Below are positions 38,494-49,894 of a DNA stretch of 64,000 nucleotides, piece after piece. A model generated the notes under the pieces. The model searched no databases and had not been told where the DNA came from. It worked only from the letters and a program-made list of their open reading frames with translations. The position numbers and the translations under genes were made by a program. Source of the stretch: Halopseudomonas sabulinigri (GTDB lineage Bacteria > Pseudomonadota > Gammaproteobacteria > Pseudomonadales > Pseudomonadaceae); assembly GCF_900105255.1 (NCBI RefSeq), contig NZ_LT629763.1:2108001-2172000 (forward strand). The letters are read 5' to 3'. How positions within the stretch are numbered: the stretch's first letter is position 1; each line of letters begins with the position of its first letter.

Positions 38494-39765
38494 ATGAGCT
38501 ACGTGATTGACCGACGTTTGAATGGCAAGAACAAGAGCACCGTAAACCGGCAGCGGTTTCTGCGGCGCTACAAATCACACATTAAAAAGGCCGTTGAGGA
38601 CGCTGTCGGCCGGCGCTCCATCACCGATATCGAGCATGGCGAAAACATCAGCATCCCCGGCCGCGACATCGACGAGCCGATTTTTCATCATGGCCAGGGC
38701 GGCCGTCAGACCCAGGTTCACCCCGGCAACCGGGAGTTCTCCACCGGTGACCGTTTTGCCCGCCCCCAGGGCGGCGGTGGTGGCGCCGGCGGCAGCCAGG
38801 CCGGTGACAGTGGCGAGGGTATGGATGAGTTCGTCTTCCAGATTACCCAGGACGAGTTCCTCGATTTCATGTTCGAAGACCTCGCCCTGCCCAACCTGAT
38901 CAAGCGCCAGCTCACTGGCACCGACACCTTCAAGCCGGTGCGCGCCGGCGTCAGCCAGCAGGGCAACCCCTCACGTATCAACATAGTGCGCTCAATGCGC
39001 GCCGCCCATGCGCGGCGCATTGCCCTGAGTGGCAGCAGTCGCAAGCGCCTGCGCGCAGCGCGCGAAGAACTGGAAGCCTTGCGCCGCGATCAGCCGGACG
39101 ACCTGATCGCCATCCAGCGCCTGCAGGAAGAAATTTCGGTGCTGCGCACCAAGGTGGAACGCATCCCCTTTCTCGATACCTTCGACCTGCGCTACAACCT
39201 GATCGTCAAGCAGCCCAACCCCTCGTCCAAGGCGGTAATGTTCTGCCTGATGGACGTCTCCGGCTCCATGACCCAGGCCACCAAGGACCTGGCCAAACGC
39301 TTCTATATCCTGCTGTACCTGTTTCTACGGCGAAACTACGAGCGCATCGAGGTGGTGTTTATCCGCCATCACACCAGCGCCAAGGAGGTCGAGGAGGAGG
39401 AATTTTTCTACTCGCGCGAGACCGGCGGCACCATCGTATCCAGCGCCCTACGCCTGATGCAGCAGATCATCGAAGAGCGCTACCCAGTCAACGAGTGGAA
39501 TCTGTACTGCGCCCAGGCCTCTGACGGCGACAACTGGAATGACGATTCACCGATCTGCCGCGATCTGCTGGTCAACAAGATCATGCCGGCGATGCAGTAC
39601 TACTGTTACGTAGAGATCACCCCGCGCGAGCACCAAACCCTGTGGCAGGAGTATGAGGCGGTGGCCGAGCAGTTTGCCGACAGCTTCGCCCAGCAACAGA
39701 TCGTTGATGCCGGCGACATTTACCCGGTATTTCGCCAGCTGTTCCAGAAGAGGATGGCCACATGA
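38494..39765 (+). CDS. yeaH: YeaH/YhbH family protein (DUF444)
   Basis: The 423-residue protein has an N-terminal basic region ([33 protein letters not shown]), a Gly-rich low-complexity linker (about 85-108) and a von Willebrand A-like C-terminal half with the metal-site pattern [10 protein letters not shown] (D-x-S-x-S) and [10 protein letters not shown]. It works with PrkA and SpoVR in stress and sporulation-like modules; the biochemical role is not known. It overlaps spoVR by four bases. Confidence 0.93.
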   Translation: MSYVIDRRLNGKNKSTVNRQRFLRRYKSHIKKAVEDAVGRRSITDIEHGENISIPGRDIDEPIFHHGQGGRQTQVHPGNREFSTGDRFARPQGGGGGAGGSQAGDSGEGMDEFVFQITQDEFLDFMFEDLALPNLIKRQLTGTDTFKPVRAGVSQQGNPSRINIVRSMRAAHARRIALSGSSRKRLRAAREELEALRRDQPDDLIAIQRLQEEISVLRTKVERIPFLDTFDLRYNLIVKQPNPSSKAVMFCLMDVSGSMTQATKDLAKRFYILLYLFLRRNYERIEVVFIRHHTSAKEVEEEEFFYSRETGGTIVSSALRLMQQIIEERYPVNEWNLYCAQASDGDNWNDDSPICRDLLVNKIMPAMQYYCYVEITPREHQTLWQEYEAVAEQFADSFAQQQIVDAGDIYPVFRQLFQKRMAT

Positions 39766-41315
39766 CCCGGAACCCTATATCCACCGGCTCGGAGTGGACC
39801 TTCGAGTTGATTCGCGAATACGACCAGGAGATCAGCCGCATCGCCCACGAGGTGTATGGGCTGGACACTTACCCTAACCAGATCGAAGTCATCACCGCTG
39901 AACAGATGATGGATGCCTACGCCTCCGTCGGCATGCCGCTGGGCTACCACCACTGGTCTTACGGCAAGCACTTTCTGGCCACCGAGAAAGGCTACAAGCG
40001 CGGGCAGATGGGGCTGGCCTACGAGATCGTGATCAACTCCGACCCCTGCATCGCCTACCTGATGGAAGAAAACACCATGACCATGCAGGCGTTGGTGATC
40101 GCGCACGCGTGCTATGGCCACAACTCCTTCTTCAAGGGCAATTACCTGTTCCGCAGCTGGACCGACGCCGGCGCCATCATCGATTATCTGGTGTTCGCCA
40201 AGCAGTACATCAACGAATGCGAAGAACGCTACGGCATCGACGCGGTGGAAGACCTGCTCGACTCCTGCCATGCACTGATGAACTACGGCGTCGACCGTTA
40301 CAAGCGCCCCTACCCGATCTCCGCCGCCGAAGAGAGACAGCGGCAGCAGGAGCGCGAGGAGCATCTGCAGCGCCAGGTAAACGAGCTGTGGAAGACCATC
40401 CCGGTCAACCACGACCCTCACGACAGCGACGAGCCCAGCCATCGCTACCCCGGCGAGCCGCAGGAGAACCTGCTCTACTTTATCGAGAAGAACGCGCCCC
40501 TGCTCGAGCCCTGGCAGCGCGAGGTAGTGCGCATCGTGCGCAAGATCGCGCAGTACTTCTATCCGCAGCGCCAGACCCAGGTGATGAATGAAGGCTGGGC
40601 CACCTTTTGGCATTACACCCTGCTCAATCATCTGTACGACGAAGGCCGGGTAACCGACGGCTTCATCATGGAGTTTCTGCAGTCACACACCAGCGTGGTC
40701 CATCAGCCGCCGTTCGACAGCAACTGGTACAGCGGCATCAACCCCTATGCCCTAGGCTTTGCCATGATGCAGGATATTCGCCGCATTTGTGAGCACCCAA
40801 CCGAGGAGGATCGCCGCTGGTTTCCCGACATTGCCGGCAGCGATTGGCTGGAAACCATCAAATTTGCCATGCGCACTTTCAAGGACGAGAGCTTTATCCT
40901 GCAGTACCTGTCACCCAAGGTAATCCGCGACTTCAAGCTTTTTGCCATCGTCGATGACGAGACCGATGACCACCTTGAGGTCTCTGCCATCCACGACGAC
41001 AGCGGTTACCGCGCCGTGCGCGAACTGCTGGCGGCGCAATACAACCTCGGCAACCGCGAACCCAACATCCAGGTCTGGTCGGTGGATCGCCGTGGCGACC
41101 GTTCCATCATCCTCAGACACCAGCGCCACCAGGGCAAACCCTTGGGCAAGTCGACCGATGAAATGCTCAAGCACCTGCATCGGCTATGGGGCTTCGACGT
41201 ACACCTGGAAAGCCGCGACGGTGAGCTGCTGATCAGCGAAGCGCACATACCGCCGCGCCCGCAACCGGAAGAAGAGCGGCTACCGCGGTTTGATTTGAAT
41301 ATACCGCCCATCTGA
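39762..41315 (+). CDS. SpoVR family protein
   Basis: The 517-residue product (E. coli YcgB type) has the conserved [49 protein letters not shown], a His-rich cluster [15 protein letters not shown], and [21 protein letters not shown]. The His/Glu patterns suggest metal binding. In Bacillus SpoVR affects the spore cortex; in Pseudomonas its role with prkA and yeaH is unresolved. It starts with ATGA overlap with yeaH. Confidence 0.94.
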   Translation: MTRNPISTGSEWTFELIREYDQEISRIAHEVYGLDTYPNQIEVITAEQMMDAYASVGMPLGYHHWSYGKHFLATEKGYKRGQMGLAYEIVINSDPCIAYLMEENTMTMQALVIAHACYGHNSFFKGNYLFRSWTDAGAIIDYLVFAKQYINECEERYGIDAVEDLLDSCHALMNYGVDRYKRPYPISAAEERQRQQEREEHLQRQVNELWKTIPVNHDPHDSDEPSHRYPGEPQENLLYFIEKNAPLLEPWQREVVRIVRKIAQYFYPQRQTQVMNEGWATFWHYTLLNHLYDEGRVTDGFIMEFLQSHTSVVHQPPFDSNWYSGINPYALGFAMMQDIRRICEHPTEEDRRWFPDIAGSDWLETIKFAMRTFKDESFILQYLSPKVIRDFKLFAIVDDETDDHLEVSAIHDDSGYRAVRELLAAQYNLGNREPNIQVWSVDRRGDRSIILRHQRHQGKPLGKSTDEMLKHLHRLWGFDVHLESRDGELLISEAHIPPRPQPEEERLPRFDLNIPPI

Positions 41316-41317
41316 GA

Positions 41318-41450
41318 GCGGCAAGCTGGCCGTGCGCATACGACGCTATCTGATCAGGTAGGGTTCGGGGGTTTATAGCTTGTAGCTCGCGGCTTGCGGC
41401 TTGCGGCCAACACCGGCAAGCTTGCAGCTCCACAGATCACAGCTTGATGC
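41318..41450. repeat. Intergenic repeat, copy 4 (spoVR/cca gap)
   Basis: GCGGCAAGCTGGC (41318-41330) forms the left arm. TTATAGCTTGTAGCTCGCGG (41373-41392) and then GGCTTGCGGCTTGCGGC form the right arm, followed by the palindrome GCAAGCTTGC (41416-41425). It is closest to copy 3 in the TTATAGCTTGT core. Confidence 0.6.
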
Positions 41451-41460
41451 CCGAGGTTTC

Positions 41461-42699
41461 ATGTCCCCCACATACTCCACCTACCTGGTCGGCGGCGCCG
41501 TACGCGATCAGTTGCTCGGCCGCGAGGTAACCGAGCGCGACTGGGTGGTGGTGGGCGCCACACCGGAGATCCTGCTGCAGGAAGGTTTTCAGCCCGTCGG
41601 GCAGGACTTCCCCGTTTTCATCAACCCGCTAAACGGTGAGGAATACGCCCTCGCGCGCACCGAGCGCAAGAGCGGCCAGGGCTATGGCGGTTTCACCTTC
41701 CACACCAGCCCGGACGTTACGCTGGAACAGGACCTGATTCGCCGCGACCTTACAGTCAACGCCATGGCACTCGGCTCCGATGGCCGTGTGATAGATCCTT
41801 ACGGCGGCCAGCAGGATCTGGCACAACGCGTGTTGCGCCATGTTTCGCCCGCCTTTGCCGAAGACCCGCTACGCGTACTGCGCGTCGCCCGGTTCGCCGC
41901 GCGCTACGCCGAGCTTGGCTTCCAGGTGGCGCCAGAAACCCTTGCACTGATGCGTCAGCTCGCGCATTCCGGGGAGTTGAAAACGCTCACGCCCGAGCGC
42001 AGCTGGAAGGAAATCAGTCGCGCACTGATGGAACCCAACCCCGAGGTATTCATTCAGGTCCTGCGTGACTGCGGTGCGCTGGCTGAACTGCTGCCGGAAG
42101 TAGACGCCCTGTTCGGCGTCCCCCAGCCGCCAGCGCACCATCCGGAAATCGACACCGGTGTACACGTGTTGCAAGTGCTGCAGATAGCGGCACGCGAGCA
42201 GCTACCGCTGCCGGCGCGCTGGGCCTGTCTGCTGCATGATCTGGGAAAGGGACTAACGCCTGAGCAGGATTGGCCAAAACACCACAGCCACGAGCATAAA
42301 GGCATCAAGGCCGTGAAGGCGGTCAATCAACGCTGCAAGGCACCCAGGGACTGCCAGGAGCTGGCGCTGCTGTGTTGCGAGTACCACACCCATTGCCACC
42401 GCGCCCTGGAGCTACGACCCCAGACGCTTATCAAGTTGTTCAAGGCGCTGGATATTTACCGCCGGAGCGAGCGTTTTGAACTCTTCCTCGCGGTGTGCCG
42501 TGCCGACGCCCAGGGCCGTACCGGGCGCGAGCACAGTGACTACCCCCAGGCGGAGTATCTTCGCGGCGCGGCGCAAGCCGCACGTGAGGTCGCTATCGGG
42601 CCACTACTGGAACGCGGGCTCAGTGGGGCAGAATTGGGCAAGGCGTTGGAGCAGCAGCGTCAGCAAGCATTGGCTGATTACAAGGCGGCGCGCGACTGA
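41461..42699 (+). CDS. cca: Multifunctional CCA-adding enzyme
   Basis: The 412-residue tRNA nucleotidyltransferase has [25 protein letters not shown] (with the catalytic DxD equivalent in the ERDW region), the [12 protein letters not shown] segment, [15 protein letters not shown], and an HD domain ([31 protein letters not shown]) that adds phosphatase and phosphodiesterase activity. The ATG at 41461 follows GAGG; upstream in-frame codons run through the repeat. The 3' end overlaps folK by 22 bases. Confidence 0.95.
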   Translation: MSPTYSTYLVGGAVRDQLLGREVTERDWVVVGATPEILLQEGFQPVGQDFPVFINPLNGEEYALARTERKSGQGYGGFTFHTSPDVTLEQDLIRRDLTVNAMALGSDGRVIDPYGGQQDLAQRVLRHVSPAFAEDPLRVLRVARFAARYAELGFQVAPETLALMRQLAHSGELKTLTPERSWKEISRALMEPNPEVFIQVLRDCGALAELLPEVDALFGVPQPPAHHPEIDTGVHVLQVLQIAAREQLPLPARWACLLHDLGKGLTPEQDWPKHHSHEHKGIKAVKAVNQRCKAPRDCQELALLCCEYHTHCHRALELRPQTLIKLFKALDIYRRSERFELFLAVCRADAQGRTGREHSDYPQAEYLRGAAQAAREVAIGPLLERGLSGAELGKALEQQRQQALADYKAARD

Positions 42700-43220
42700 G
42701 CAGCCAGCAGCAGTGCATCCGGAGTCAACACGCGGTCATGCCAGACAAAGGCCACCGGCCAGAGCTGCTGCGCACCCTGCCAGGCAGCCCAGTGCTGTGC
42801 ACAGGTCCGCTCGGTACCCGGCAGGATCACCTCTGGCGCCAGCAAGGCCAGCGGCCAGAGGACGAAGGCATTGCGCAGAATTTCCGCACGCGGCAACTGC
42901 AGCCCGGCGTGTACACCGGTCAGTTCACCGTAAGTGAGAATATCGATATCCAGCGTGATGCGTCCGGGCACTTTCGCCTCCCGCCGCCCGCACGCCGCTT
43001 CGATGGCCTTTAACGCGGCGTTGAGATCTGTCAGCGACAGCCGGGTATCCAGCACCGCCACCAGATTGTAAAAGCGCTTGCCGAGCATACCAACCGCGTC
43101 ACTCTCGAATACTGGCGAGACCTGCAGGTTACTGCCCAGCTCGTTCAGCGCATCCAGACCGCGCTGCAGGTGGTAGTCCCGCGCCGCATTACTGCCAAGG
43201 CCCAGATAGACGCGATTCAC
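42678..43220 (-). CDS. folK: 2-amino-4-hydroxy-6-hydroxymethyldihydropteridine pyrophosphokinase
   Basis: The 180-residue folate enzyme has [41 protein letters not shown] and the signature [25 protein letters not shown] is the start, and it overlaps the folB stop (GTGA). The stop lies inside the convergent cca gene. A second folK elsewhere (with panC/panB) is common in Pseudomonas, so this could be the paralog linked to folB. Confidence 0.92.
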   Translation of the reverse strand: MNRVYLGLGSNAARDYHLQRGLDALNELGSNLQVSPVFESDAVGMLGKRFYNLVAVLDTRLSLTDLNAALKAIEAACGRREAKVPGRITLDIDILTYGELTGVHAGLQLPRAEILRNAFVLWPLALLAPEVILPGTERTCAQHWAAWQGAQQLWPVAFVWHDRVLTPDALLLAAQSRAAL

Positions 43221-43579
43221 GACGGCAGAACCCCACGTTCGATGACTACACCGACACCGCCGGCTGCCTGCTTGACCGCTGTCGGCTTGGTTACTCGCAG
43301 ACGTAGCCAGGGAATATGGAACTCCTTGCGCAACTGGGCAGCCAGCTGCTCGGCCAGCGTCTCGACCAGCAAAAAGGCGCTAGCCTCAACAAAGTTGATG
43401 ATGTATTCGCTGATGGCGGCATAGTTCAGGGTCGCGGCAAGATCCTCATCCGCGGCCGCAGGGCGTATATCCCAGGCCATGTCGAGATCAAAAATCAACG
43501 GTTGACGGAGGGTGCGCTCCCAGTCGTAAACACCGATCACCGCATCCGTGGTTAACCCTTTGATAAAAACCTGATCCAC
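43217..43579 (-). CDS. folB: Dihydroneopterin aldolase
   Basis: The 120-residue product has MDQVFIKGLTTDAVIGVYDWERTLRQPLIFDLDM with the catalytic Glu region (VYDWER) and a later Lys in RVTKPTAVKQAAGGVGVVIER, both typical of FolB. It converts dihydroneopterin to the hydroxymethyl pterin used by FolK. It is divergent from plsY, with 50 bases between the start codons. Confidence 0.94.
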   Translation of the reverse strand: MDQVFIKGLTTDAVIGVYDWERTLRQPLIFDLDMAWDIRPAAADEDLAATLNYAAISEYIINFVEASAFLLVETLAEQLAAQLRKEFHIPWLRLRVTKPTAVKQAAGGVGVVIERGVLPS

Positions 43580-43629
43580 TCGAAGCTCCAGTGTCGACTA
43601 CAATCGTCATTTTCGTTTAGGTCAGCGTC

Positions 43630-44214
43630 ATGCCCGCCAACCTGCTGCTCTGGTCCTGCATCGCCTATCTGCTTGGCTCGGTCTCTTTCGCCGTGCTGAT
43701 CAGCCGCTTGCGGCACCTGCCCGACCCACGCCAGCTCGGCTCGCGCAATCCAGGTGCCAGCAACATGCTACGCCTGGGCAATCGCTCCCTGGCGCTGGCG
43801 ACCCTGCTGGGCGACCTGAGCAAAGGTGCCCTGGCCGTGGCGCTGGCCTGGCGCGCCGGCTTGCCGCTGGCAGAACAGGGCTGGGTTGGCCTGGCTGCGG
43901 TGTGCGGCCATGTGCTGCCGATCTTTCATCGCCTGCAGGGCGGCAAGGGTGTCGCTACCGCCGCCGGCGTCATGCTGGTACTGGCTTGGCCGGCGGCGCT
44001 GCTGGCTGCCCTCATCTGGCTGGCCACTTTCTACTGGCAACGTATGGCCTCGCTGGCCTCGTTGCTGGCGAGCCTGTCGTTGCTCCCGTGGCTCGCCTGG
44101 CAGGCACCCACGCTGTTATTACCGGTGAGCCTGATGGTGGGACTGATACTGCTGCGTCATCGCGTCAATATCGGCCGCCTGCTCAATGGTCAGGAAAACC
44201 GCTTCAAGCCTTGA
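43630..44214 (+). CDS. plsY: Glycerol-3-phosphate acyltransferase PlsY
   Basis: The 194-residue inner-membrane enzyme transfers acyl from acyl-phosphate to glycerol 3-phosphate. The motifs [28 protein letters not shown] and [11 protein letters not shown] are intact, with about five helices. It overlaps tsaD by 11 bases at convergent 3' ends. Location between folB and tsaD is standard for Pseudomonas. Confidence 0.95.
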   Translation: MPANLLLWSCIAYLLGSVSFAVLISRLRHLPDPRQLGSRNPGASNMLRLGNRSLALATLLGDLSKGALAVALAWRAGLPLAEQGWVGLAAVCGHVLPIFHRLQGGKGVATAAGVMLVLAWPAALLAALIWLATFYWQRMASLASLLASLSLLPWLAWQAPTLLLPVSLMVGLILLRHRVNIGRLLNGQENRFKP

Positions 44215-45241
44215 GCTGCAGTGGTGGCAACTGATCCATCGGCCAGCGCGCACGCGCCTCGATACCCGATACATCTTGCTGCCCGGCCAGCAGTCGCTGA
44301 CAGCCAGCGTAGGCAATCATGGCGCCATTGTCCGTACAGAACGCCGGACGCGCGTAAAACACCTCACCGTTCAGACCGGCGGTCATCTTTTCCAGACTCG
44401 ATCGCAAACGCTGGTTGGCGCTCACCCCGCCGGCAATTACCAGCCGCTTGAGGCCAGTCTGTTTGAGTGCCCTGCGACACTTGATGGTCAACGTCTCAAC
44501 CACCGCTGTTTCAAAACCCAGCGCCAGATCAGCCTGCACCTGCGCGCTCACCTCACCGGCGCTGCTGCACTGCTGCCAGGCATTGAGCACTGAGGTTTTC
44601 AAGCCACTGAAGCTGAACTCCAGCCCAGGGCGATCGGTCATCGGCCGGGGAAAAACAAAGGCACCCGGGATGCCGCTCTCCGCCAGCCGAGCGATTTCCG
44701 GGCCACCCGGATACGGCAGCCCCATGAGCTTGGCGGTCTTGTCGAAGGCTTCACCAGCCGCATCGTCCAGTGACTCGCCTAGCAACTGGTATTCGCCAAT
44801 ACCATCGACGCGTACCAGTTGCGTGTGACCGCCGGACACCAGCAAGGCGACAAAGGGAAATTGGGGAGGCGCTTCTTCTAGCATGGGCGCAAGCAAGTGG
44901 CCTTCCATATGATGCACGCCCAACGCCGGCACGTCCCAGGCAAAGGCCAGCGCGCGCGCGCAGGCGCCACCCACCAACAGCGCACCCACCAGCCCCGGAC
45001 CCGCGGTATAGGCCACGCCATCGACCTCACCCGGTTGCAACCCGGCCCGCTCAAACACTTCGCGCATCAGCGGCACCAGGCGCTTGACGTGATCTCGTGA
45101 GGCAAGCTCCGGCACCACACCACCATATACCCGATGCAGGTCAATCTGGCTGAACAGCGCGTCCGCCAGCAGTCCCCGCTCGCTGTCGTACAGCGCGACG
45201 CCGGTTTCATCACAGGAGGTTTCAATACCCAAAACGCGCAT
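44204..45241 (-). CDS. tsaD: tRNA N6-threonylcarbamoyladenosine synthase subunit TsaD
   Basis: The 345-residue ASKHA-fold protein has [19 protein letters not shown], the metal-binding [23 protein letters not shown], the [10 protein letters not shown] segment and [13 protein letters not shown]. It transfers the threonylcarbamoyl group to A37 of ANN-decoding tRNAs with TsaB and TsaE. It is divergent from rpsU with a 220-base gap. Confidence 0.97.
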   Translation of the reverse strand: MRVLGIETSCDETGVALYDSERGLLADALFSQIDLHRVYGGVVPELASRDHVKRLVPLMREVFERAGLQPGEVDGVAYTAGPGLVGALLVGGACARALAFAWDVPALGVHHMEGHLLAPMLEEAPPQFPFVALLVSGGHTQLVRVDGIGEYQLLGESLDDAAGEAFDKTAKLMGLPYPGGPEIARLAESGIPGAFVFPRPMTDRPGLEFSFSGLKTSVLNAWQQCSSAGEVSAQVQADLALGFETAVVETLTIKCRRALKQTGLKRLVIAGGVSANQRLRSSLEKMTAGLNGEVFYARPAFCTDNGAMIAYAGCQRLLAGQQDVSGIEARARWPMDQLPPLQLKA

Positions 45242-45461
45242 GCTTTACCTTGAGTCGTCGGTTGCTAAAGAAAGTCGCATTACTGCAATAAGTCGCGCAT
45301 CATAATCAGCCCCGCGCCCACAGGCCAGTTTTTTACCTTTATGGGCGTCATAGGCTTTGCTTTTTACTGAGGGAGGCGGTAACATCCGCGTCCCTTGAAA
45401 TGCAATCGCCGCAGGCAATATCGCCTCCGGCTACGACTACAACGTTTGAGAAAGGTACGAA

Positions 45462-45677
45462 ATGCCTAACGTCAAAGTTAAAGAGAACGAACCCTTCGAC
45501 GTGGCCCTGCGTCGTTTCAAACGCTCCTGCGAAAAAGCAGGCGTTCTGGCTGAAGTGCGCCGTCGTGAGTTTTATGAAAAGCCCACCACCGAGCGCAAGC
45601 GCAAGGCTGCTGCCGCTGTTAAGCGTCACGCCAAGAAGATCCAACGCGAACAGCGTCGTCGCGAACGTCTGTACTGA
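45462..45677 (+). CDS. rpsU: 30S ribosomal protein S21
   Basis: The 71-residue basic protein reads [27 protein letters not shown], then [18 protein letters not shown], an unmistakable bS21. It is the first gene of the rpsU-dnaG-rpoD operon. GAAAGG lies eight bases upstream of the ATG. The leader (45242-45461) has a possible TTGAAA/AATATC promoter pair but nothing stronger. Confidence 0.98.
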   Translation: MPNVKVKENEPFDVALRRFKRSCEKAGVLAEVRRREFYEKPTTERKRKAAAAVKRHAKKIQREQRRRERLY

Positions 45678-45698
45678 GTTCCGACCCTCAGCTCTGTA

Positions 45699-45716
45699 GG
45701 GCCTGATCACAGGCCC
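45699..45716 (+). terminator. Hairpin between rpsU and dnaG
   Basis: A 7-base stem GGGCCTG/CAGGCCC closes on a 4-base loop. No T-run follows, so it may act as a partial terminator or processing signal. In E. coli a terminator at the same place keeps dnaG expression lower than rpsU. Confidence 0.5.
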
Positions 45717-45809
45717 AAGAAGCATTGCCTTCTCTGGCATCCTGCGGAGCTGAAGAACATCAGAAGCACGCACTTTTCCGGCCTTCCATTTACGGAACGG
45801 GCTGGATTT

Positions 45810-45840
45810 TTGCGTCTTCGCTTCTTTCGGATACTATAAC
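45810..45840 (+). promoter_or_regulatory. Candidate internal promoter for dnaG
   Basis: TTGCGT (45810-45815) is followed after 16 bases by TACTAT (45832-45837), with TATAAC overlapping (45835-45840). It is about 75 bases upstream of the dnaG ATG. Confidence 0.4.
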
Positions 45841-45911
45841 GCGCTCAACCGACCTGCGTCCGGCTGCACGGCCTGCGCAGCGGCTTTCTCTCGCTGGTGC
45901 AAGGCAGAACC

Positions 45912-47834
45912 ATGGCCGGGCTGATCCCTCAGGGCTTCATAGACGATCTACTTGGACGAACCGATATCGTCGAAGTCGTCGGCGCGCGCCTGAAACTGAA
46001 AAAAACCGGCAAAAATTACTCCGCCCTGTGTCCGTTTCACAACGAGAAGTCGCCGTCCTTCAGCGTCAGCCCAGATAAACAGTTCTACTACTGCTTCGGG
46101 TGTGGCGCCGGTGGCAACGCGCTGAGCTTCGTCATGGACTTCGAGCGCCTCGATTTCCCCGAGGCGGTCGAAGACCTGGCCAAGCAGGCCGGTGTGGCTG
46201 TACCCCGCGAGGAGCGCAGCGATCGTCGCCAGAGTAGCGCGCCACGCAAGGACAGCCCGCTCTACGCCCTGCTCGAGCAGGCCGCCGCCTACTATCGCCA
46301 GCAACTGCGCCAGCACCCGAAGAAAGCGCGCGCGGTCAGCTACCTTAAGCAGCGCGGCCTGACCGGACACATTGCCAAGACCTACGACATCGGTATGGCC
46401 CCGCCCGGCTGGGACAATCTGATGGCGCATCTGGCACGCGACAGTACTGAAGTAAAAGCACTGATTGAAGCCGGCCTGGTGGTCGAGAACGAAGACAGCG
46501 GCAAGCGCTACGACCGCTTCCGCGACCGCATCATGTTTCCGATCCGCGATAGCCGCGGCCGCGTTATTGGCTTTGGCGGCCGTGTACTGGGTGACGACAA
46601 ACCCAAGTACCTGAACTCACCGGAAACGCCCGTCTTTCACAAGGGGCAAGAGCTGTACGGCCTTTACGAAGCCAAACAACAAAACCGCCAACTGCAGGAC
46701 ATACTGGTGGTCGAAGGCTATATGGACGTGATCGCTCTGGCCCAGCATGGCGTCACCAATGCGGTAGCCACGCTCGGCACCGCTACCAGCGAAGACCACC
46801 TCAAACGCCTGTTTCGTCTGGTGCACAGCGTGACCTTTTGTTTCGATGGCGACAAAGCCGGCCGGCAGGCCGCCTGGCGCGCACTGAACTCGGCCCTACC
46901 GGTGCTCGAAGATGGTCGCCATGTGCGCTTTCTGTTCCTGCCCGACGGCCAGGACCCCGACAGCATGGTGCGCGAGGAAGGCCAGCAAGCCTTTGAGCAA
47001 CGCATCAATCAGCAGGCACAACCGCTCACCGAATATCTGTTTCGACACTTGAGCGAAGAGGCCAGGCCGGACAGCCTGGAGGGAAAAGCACATCTGGCCG
47101 CGCTGGCGCTGCCACTAATCGACCGAGTGCCGGGCAGCCTGTTGCGGCGCCTGCTGCGCCAGTCACTGGCACAGATTACTGGCATGGATTTGAACCAGGT
47201 GGCCAGCGAGGCAGCGCAGGCACCCGCAGCACAGCAGCCACCGGCGAGCATGGCGCAAGCCGCCTCAGGACAAGCACCGGCGGAGCATGGCGCGCCTTGG
47301 GATGACGACTGGCAGCCACCCATGGATGACTACCAGCCAGCCTACGAGCTTGCTGAACCCGATGAGCCCGCGGCCCCAGCCCGCAGAGGTCGCGCCGGCG
47401 GCCGCAAGGGCGTCGATAGCCCGCTACTGCAGGCTGCCCGTACGCTGCTGCACCACCCGCACCTCGCTGGACTGGCATTACAGGCCAATGAACTGGCCGA
47501 CGAGGACGAAGACGAGGCGCGGCTATTGGTCGCACTGCTGGATGCAGCGCAGAAAAACCCGGGACTGAACACCATAGAAATGCTGGCCAGGTGGCATGGC
47601 ACCGCACTTGGCGACCAACTCAGCATGCTCGCCGAACAGGAATGGCTGCTGAATAATCCCAACGCCAACCTTGAACAACAGTTTTTCGACACTATAAATA
47701 GGTTATCCGCCGAACAAACCGAGCGGCGCATCGACAAACTCCTCGCCAAACCGCTCCACGAGCTTTCCGCCGAGGAAAAGCAACAACTGCGAGACCTGTA
47801 CCAGCGCCAACGTGCGCCAAAAACCGACAGGTAA
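45912..47834 (+). CDS. dnaG: DNA primase
   Basis: The 640-residue primase has an N-terminal CHC2 zinc finger (Cys40, His43, Cys61, Cys64), the RNA polymerase core with RFRDRIMFPIRDSRGRVIGFGGR, a TOPRIM motif in VVEGYMDVIAL with FDGDKAGRQAAWRA, and a C-terminal DnaB-interacting helical domain after an Ala/Gln/Pro-rich linker (about 430-510). I chose the ATG at 45912 (MAGLIPQ) over 45897 because AAGG precedes it and it fits the family start. Confidence 0.97.
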   Translation: MAGLIPQGFIDDLLGRTDIVEVVGARLKLKKTGKNYSALCPFHNEKSPSFSVSPDKQFYYCFGCGAGGNALSFVMDFERLDFPEAVEDLAKQAGVAVPREERSDRRQSSAPRKDSPLYALLEQAAAYYRQQLRQHPKKARAVSYLKQRGLTGHIAKTYDIGMAPPGWDNLMAHLARDSTEVKALIEAGLVVENEDSGKRYDRFRDRIMFPIRDSRGRVIGFGGRVLGDDKPKYLNSPETPVFHKGQELYGLYEAKQQNRQLQDILVVEGYMDVIALAQHGVTNAVATLGTATSEDHLKRLFRLVHSVTFCFDGDKAGRQAAWRALNSALPVLEDGRHVRFLFLPDGQDPDSMVREEGQQAFEQRINQQAQPLTEYLFRHLSEEARPDSLEGKAHLAALALPLIDRVPGSLLRRLLRQSLAQITGMDLNQVASEAAQAPAAQQPPASMAQAASGQAPAEHGAPWDDDWQPPMDDYQPAYELAEPDEPAAPARRGRAGGRKGVDSPLLQAARTLLHHPHLAGLALQANELADEDEDEARLLVALLDAAQKNPGLNTIEMLARWHGTALGDQLSMLAEQEWLLNNPNANLEQQFFDTINRLSAEQTERRIDKLLAKPLHELSAEEKQQLRDLYQRQRAPKTDR

Positions 47835-47845
47835 CGCGGCCTCAA

Positions 47846-47876
47846 CTGGCACGGAGCCCTGAAATCAGGGTATAAT
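47846..47876 (+). promoter_or_regulatory. Candidate rpoD promoter
   Basis: A perfect TATAAT (47871-47876) lies 45 bases before the ATG. The -35 is poor (CTGGCA, 47846-47851, 19-base spacer). A palindrome CCCTGAAATCAGGG (47857-47870) directly abuts the -10 and could be a regulator site. Confidence 0.5.
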
Positions 47877-47921
47877 CCGCAGCTTACTTTTTTGCACACC
47901 AATGCATCCACAAGGGTTGTT

Positions 47922-49781
47922 ATGTCCGGAAAAGCGCAACAGCAATCCCGTCTCAAAGAGCTTATTGCCCGCGGTCGCGAGCAAGGCTATCTGACCTATG
48001 CGGAAGTGAATGACCACCTGCCCGAGGATATATCCGATCCGGAGCAGGTGGAAGACATCATCCGCATGATCAACGACATGGGTATCACCGTGTTCGAGGT
48101 TGCACCGGATGCTGACGCTCTGTTGCTGGCCGACAACGATGCCGATGAGTCCGCCGCTGAAGAAGCGGCTGCGGCGTTGGCTGCGGTTGAGACGGATATC
48201 GGTCGCACCACTGACCCAGTGCGCATGTACATGCGCGAGATGGGTACCGTCGAGCTGCTGACCCGTGAAGGCGAAATCGAAATTGCCAAACGCATCGAAG
48301 AAGGCATCCGCGAAGTCATGGCGGCCATCTCGATGTTCCCTGGCACCGTCGACGGCATTCTCGCCGATTACGCCCGGGTTACCGAGGAAGGCGGACGCCT
48401 CTCCGACATCTTCAGTGGTTACATCGACCCTGACGACGACGGCCTGTCCGGCACCGATAACGCGGAAATCCCCACCGCTGCCGCCAAGGACGAGAAAAAG
48501 TCCGATGACGACAGCGATGATGATGACGACAACGATGACGACGACAGCTCCGACGACGAAGGCGATGGCGGCCCTGACCCGGAAGTTGCGCGCATGCGCT
48601 TCACCGCGATCGGCGATCAGCTGGAGAAGGTCAAGAAGGTACTGAAAAAGAACCCCCGCAGCAGCAGCAAGGTGATTGCCGAGCTGGATGCGCTGGCGGT
48701 GCTGTTCATGCCGATCAAGCTGGTGCCCAAGCAGTATGAAGCCCTGGTGGTTCGCGTGCGCAGCGCGCAGGATCAGATCCGCAAGCAGGAACGCGCCATC
48801 ATGCAGCTATGCGTGCGTGATGCTCGCATGCCACGCGCCGACTTCCTGCGCGGCTTCCCCGGCAATGAAGTCAACGAAGGTTGGGTCGACAGTCTGCTGG
48901 CCGACAAGCCGCGTTATGCCGAAGCACTTGAGGCTGCCAAGCCCGATATTATTCGCGCACAGAAGAAGTTGTCCGCTCTAGAGCAGGAAGCCCAGCTGAC
49001 GATTTCCGAGGTCAAGGACATCAACCGTCGCATGTCGATCGGTGAAGCCCGCGCCCGCCGCGCCAAGAAGGAAATGGTCGAGGCCAACCTGCGTCTGGTT
49101 ATCTCCATTGCCAAGAAGTACACCAACCGTGGCCTGCAGTTCCTTGATCTGATCCAGGAAGGCAACATCGGTCTGATGAAGGCGGTCGACAAGTTCGAAT
49201 ACCGTCGCGGCTACAAGTTCTCGACCTATGCCACCTGGTGGATTCGTCAGGCCATTACCCGCTCGATTGCCGACCAGGCGCGGACCATCCGTATTCCGGT
49301 CCACATGATCGAAACGATCAACAAGCTGAACCGGATTTCGCGTCAGATGCTACAGGAAATGGGTCGCGAACCCACGCCTGAAGAACTGGGCGAGCGCATG
49401 GAGATGCCGGAAGACAAGATTCGCAAAGTGCTGAAAATTGCCAAGGAGCCCATTTCGATGGAGACGCCTATTGGTGACGACGAAGACTCCCATCTGGGCG
49501 ACTTCATCGAAGACGGCACCATGGAGTCACCCATCGACTCGGCTACCGTAGAGAACCTGAAAGAGGCGACCCGCGAAGTCCTGTCTGGCTTGACCGCCCG
49601 CGAAGCCAAGGTGCTACGCATGCGTTTTGGTATCGATATGAACACCGATCACACCCTGGAGGAAGTCGGCAAGCAGTTCGACGTCACCCGTGAGCGGATT
49701 CGTCAGATCGAAGCCAAGGCCCTGCGCAAGCTGCGGCATCCAACGCGCAGCGATCATCTGCGCAGCTTCCTCGACGAGTAA
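47922..49781 (+). CDS. rpoD: RNA polymerase primary sigma factor (sigma-70)
   Basis: The 619-residue product matches the size of E. coli sigma-70 (613). Region 1.1 opens [36 protein letters not shown] strongly acidic stretch (about 190-220, runs of Asp) lies in the non-conserved region. Region 2 has the [39 protein letters not shown] core and region 4 the helix-turn-helix [35 protein letters not shown] precedes the ATG at 47922; codons further upstream are less likely. Confidence 0.98.
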   Translation: MSGKAQQQSRLKELIARGREQGYLTYAEVNDHLPEDISDPEQVEDIIRMINDMGITVFEVAPDADALLLADNDADESAAEEAAAALAAVETDIGRTTDPVRMYMREMGTVELLTREGEIEIAKRIEEGIREVMAAISMFPGTVDGILADYARVTEEGGRLSDIFSGYIDPDDDGLSGTDNAEIPTAAAKDEKKSDDDSDDDDDNDDDDSSDDEGDGGPDPEVARMRFTAIGDQLEKVKKVLKKNPRSSSKVIAELDALAVLFMPIKLVPKQYEALVVRVRSAQDQIRKQERAIMQLCVRDARMPRADFLRGFPGNEVNEGWVDSLLADKPRYAEALEAAKPDIIRAQKKLSALEQEAQLTISEVKDINRRMSIGEARARRAKKEMVEANLRLVISIAKKYTNRGLQFLDLIQEGNIGLMKAVDKFEYRRGYKFSTYATWWIRQAITRSIADQARTIRIPVHMIETINKLNRISRQMLQEMGREPTPEELGERMEMPEDKIRKVLKIAKEPISMETPIGDDEDSHLGDFIEDGTMESPIDSATVENLKEATREVLSGLTAREAKVLRMRFGIDMNTDHTLEEVGKQFDVTRERIRQIEAKALRKLRHPTRSDHLRSFLDE

Positions 49782-49802
49782 GCGACGCAGCAGCACCGCC
49801 TT

Positions 49803-49831
49803 ACAAATGCCCAGCCATGCTGGGCATTTGT
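49803..49831 (+). terminator. Terminator hairpin after rpoD
   Basis: A perfect 13-base stem ACAAATGCCCAGC/GCTGGGCATTTGT with a CAT loop lies 22 bases after the rpoD stop. The following tract is only TATG, so termination may not be complete. Confidence 0.8.
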
Positions 49832-49894
49832 ATGTCCAAGGCGCTACACTAGCAAAATAATATCGCGTAGCCATGGATGAAGGTTTCTAGCTGA

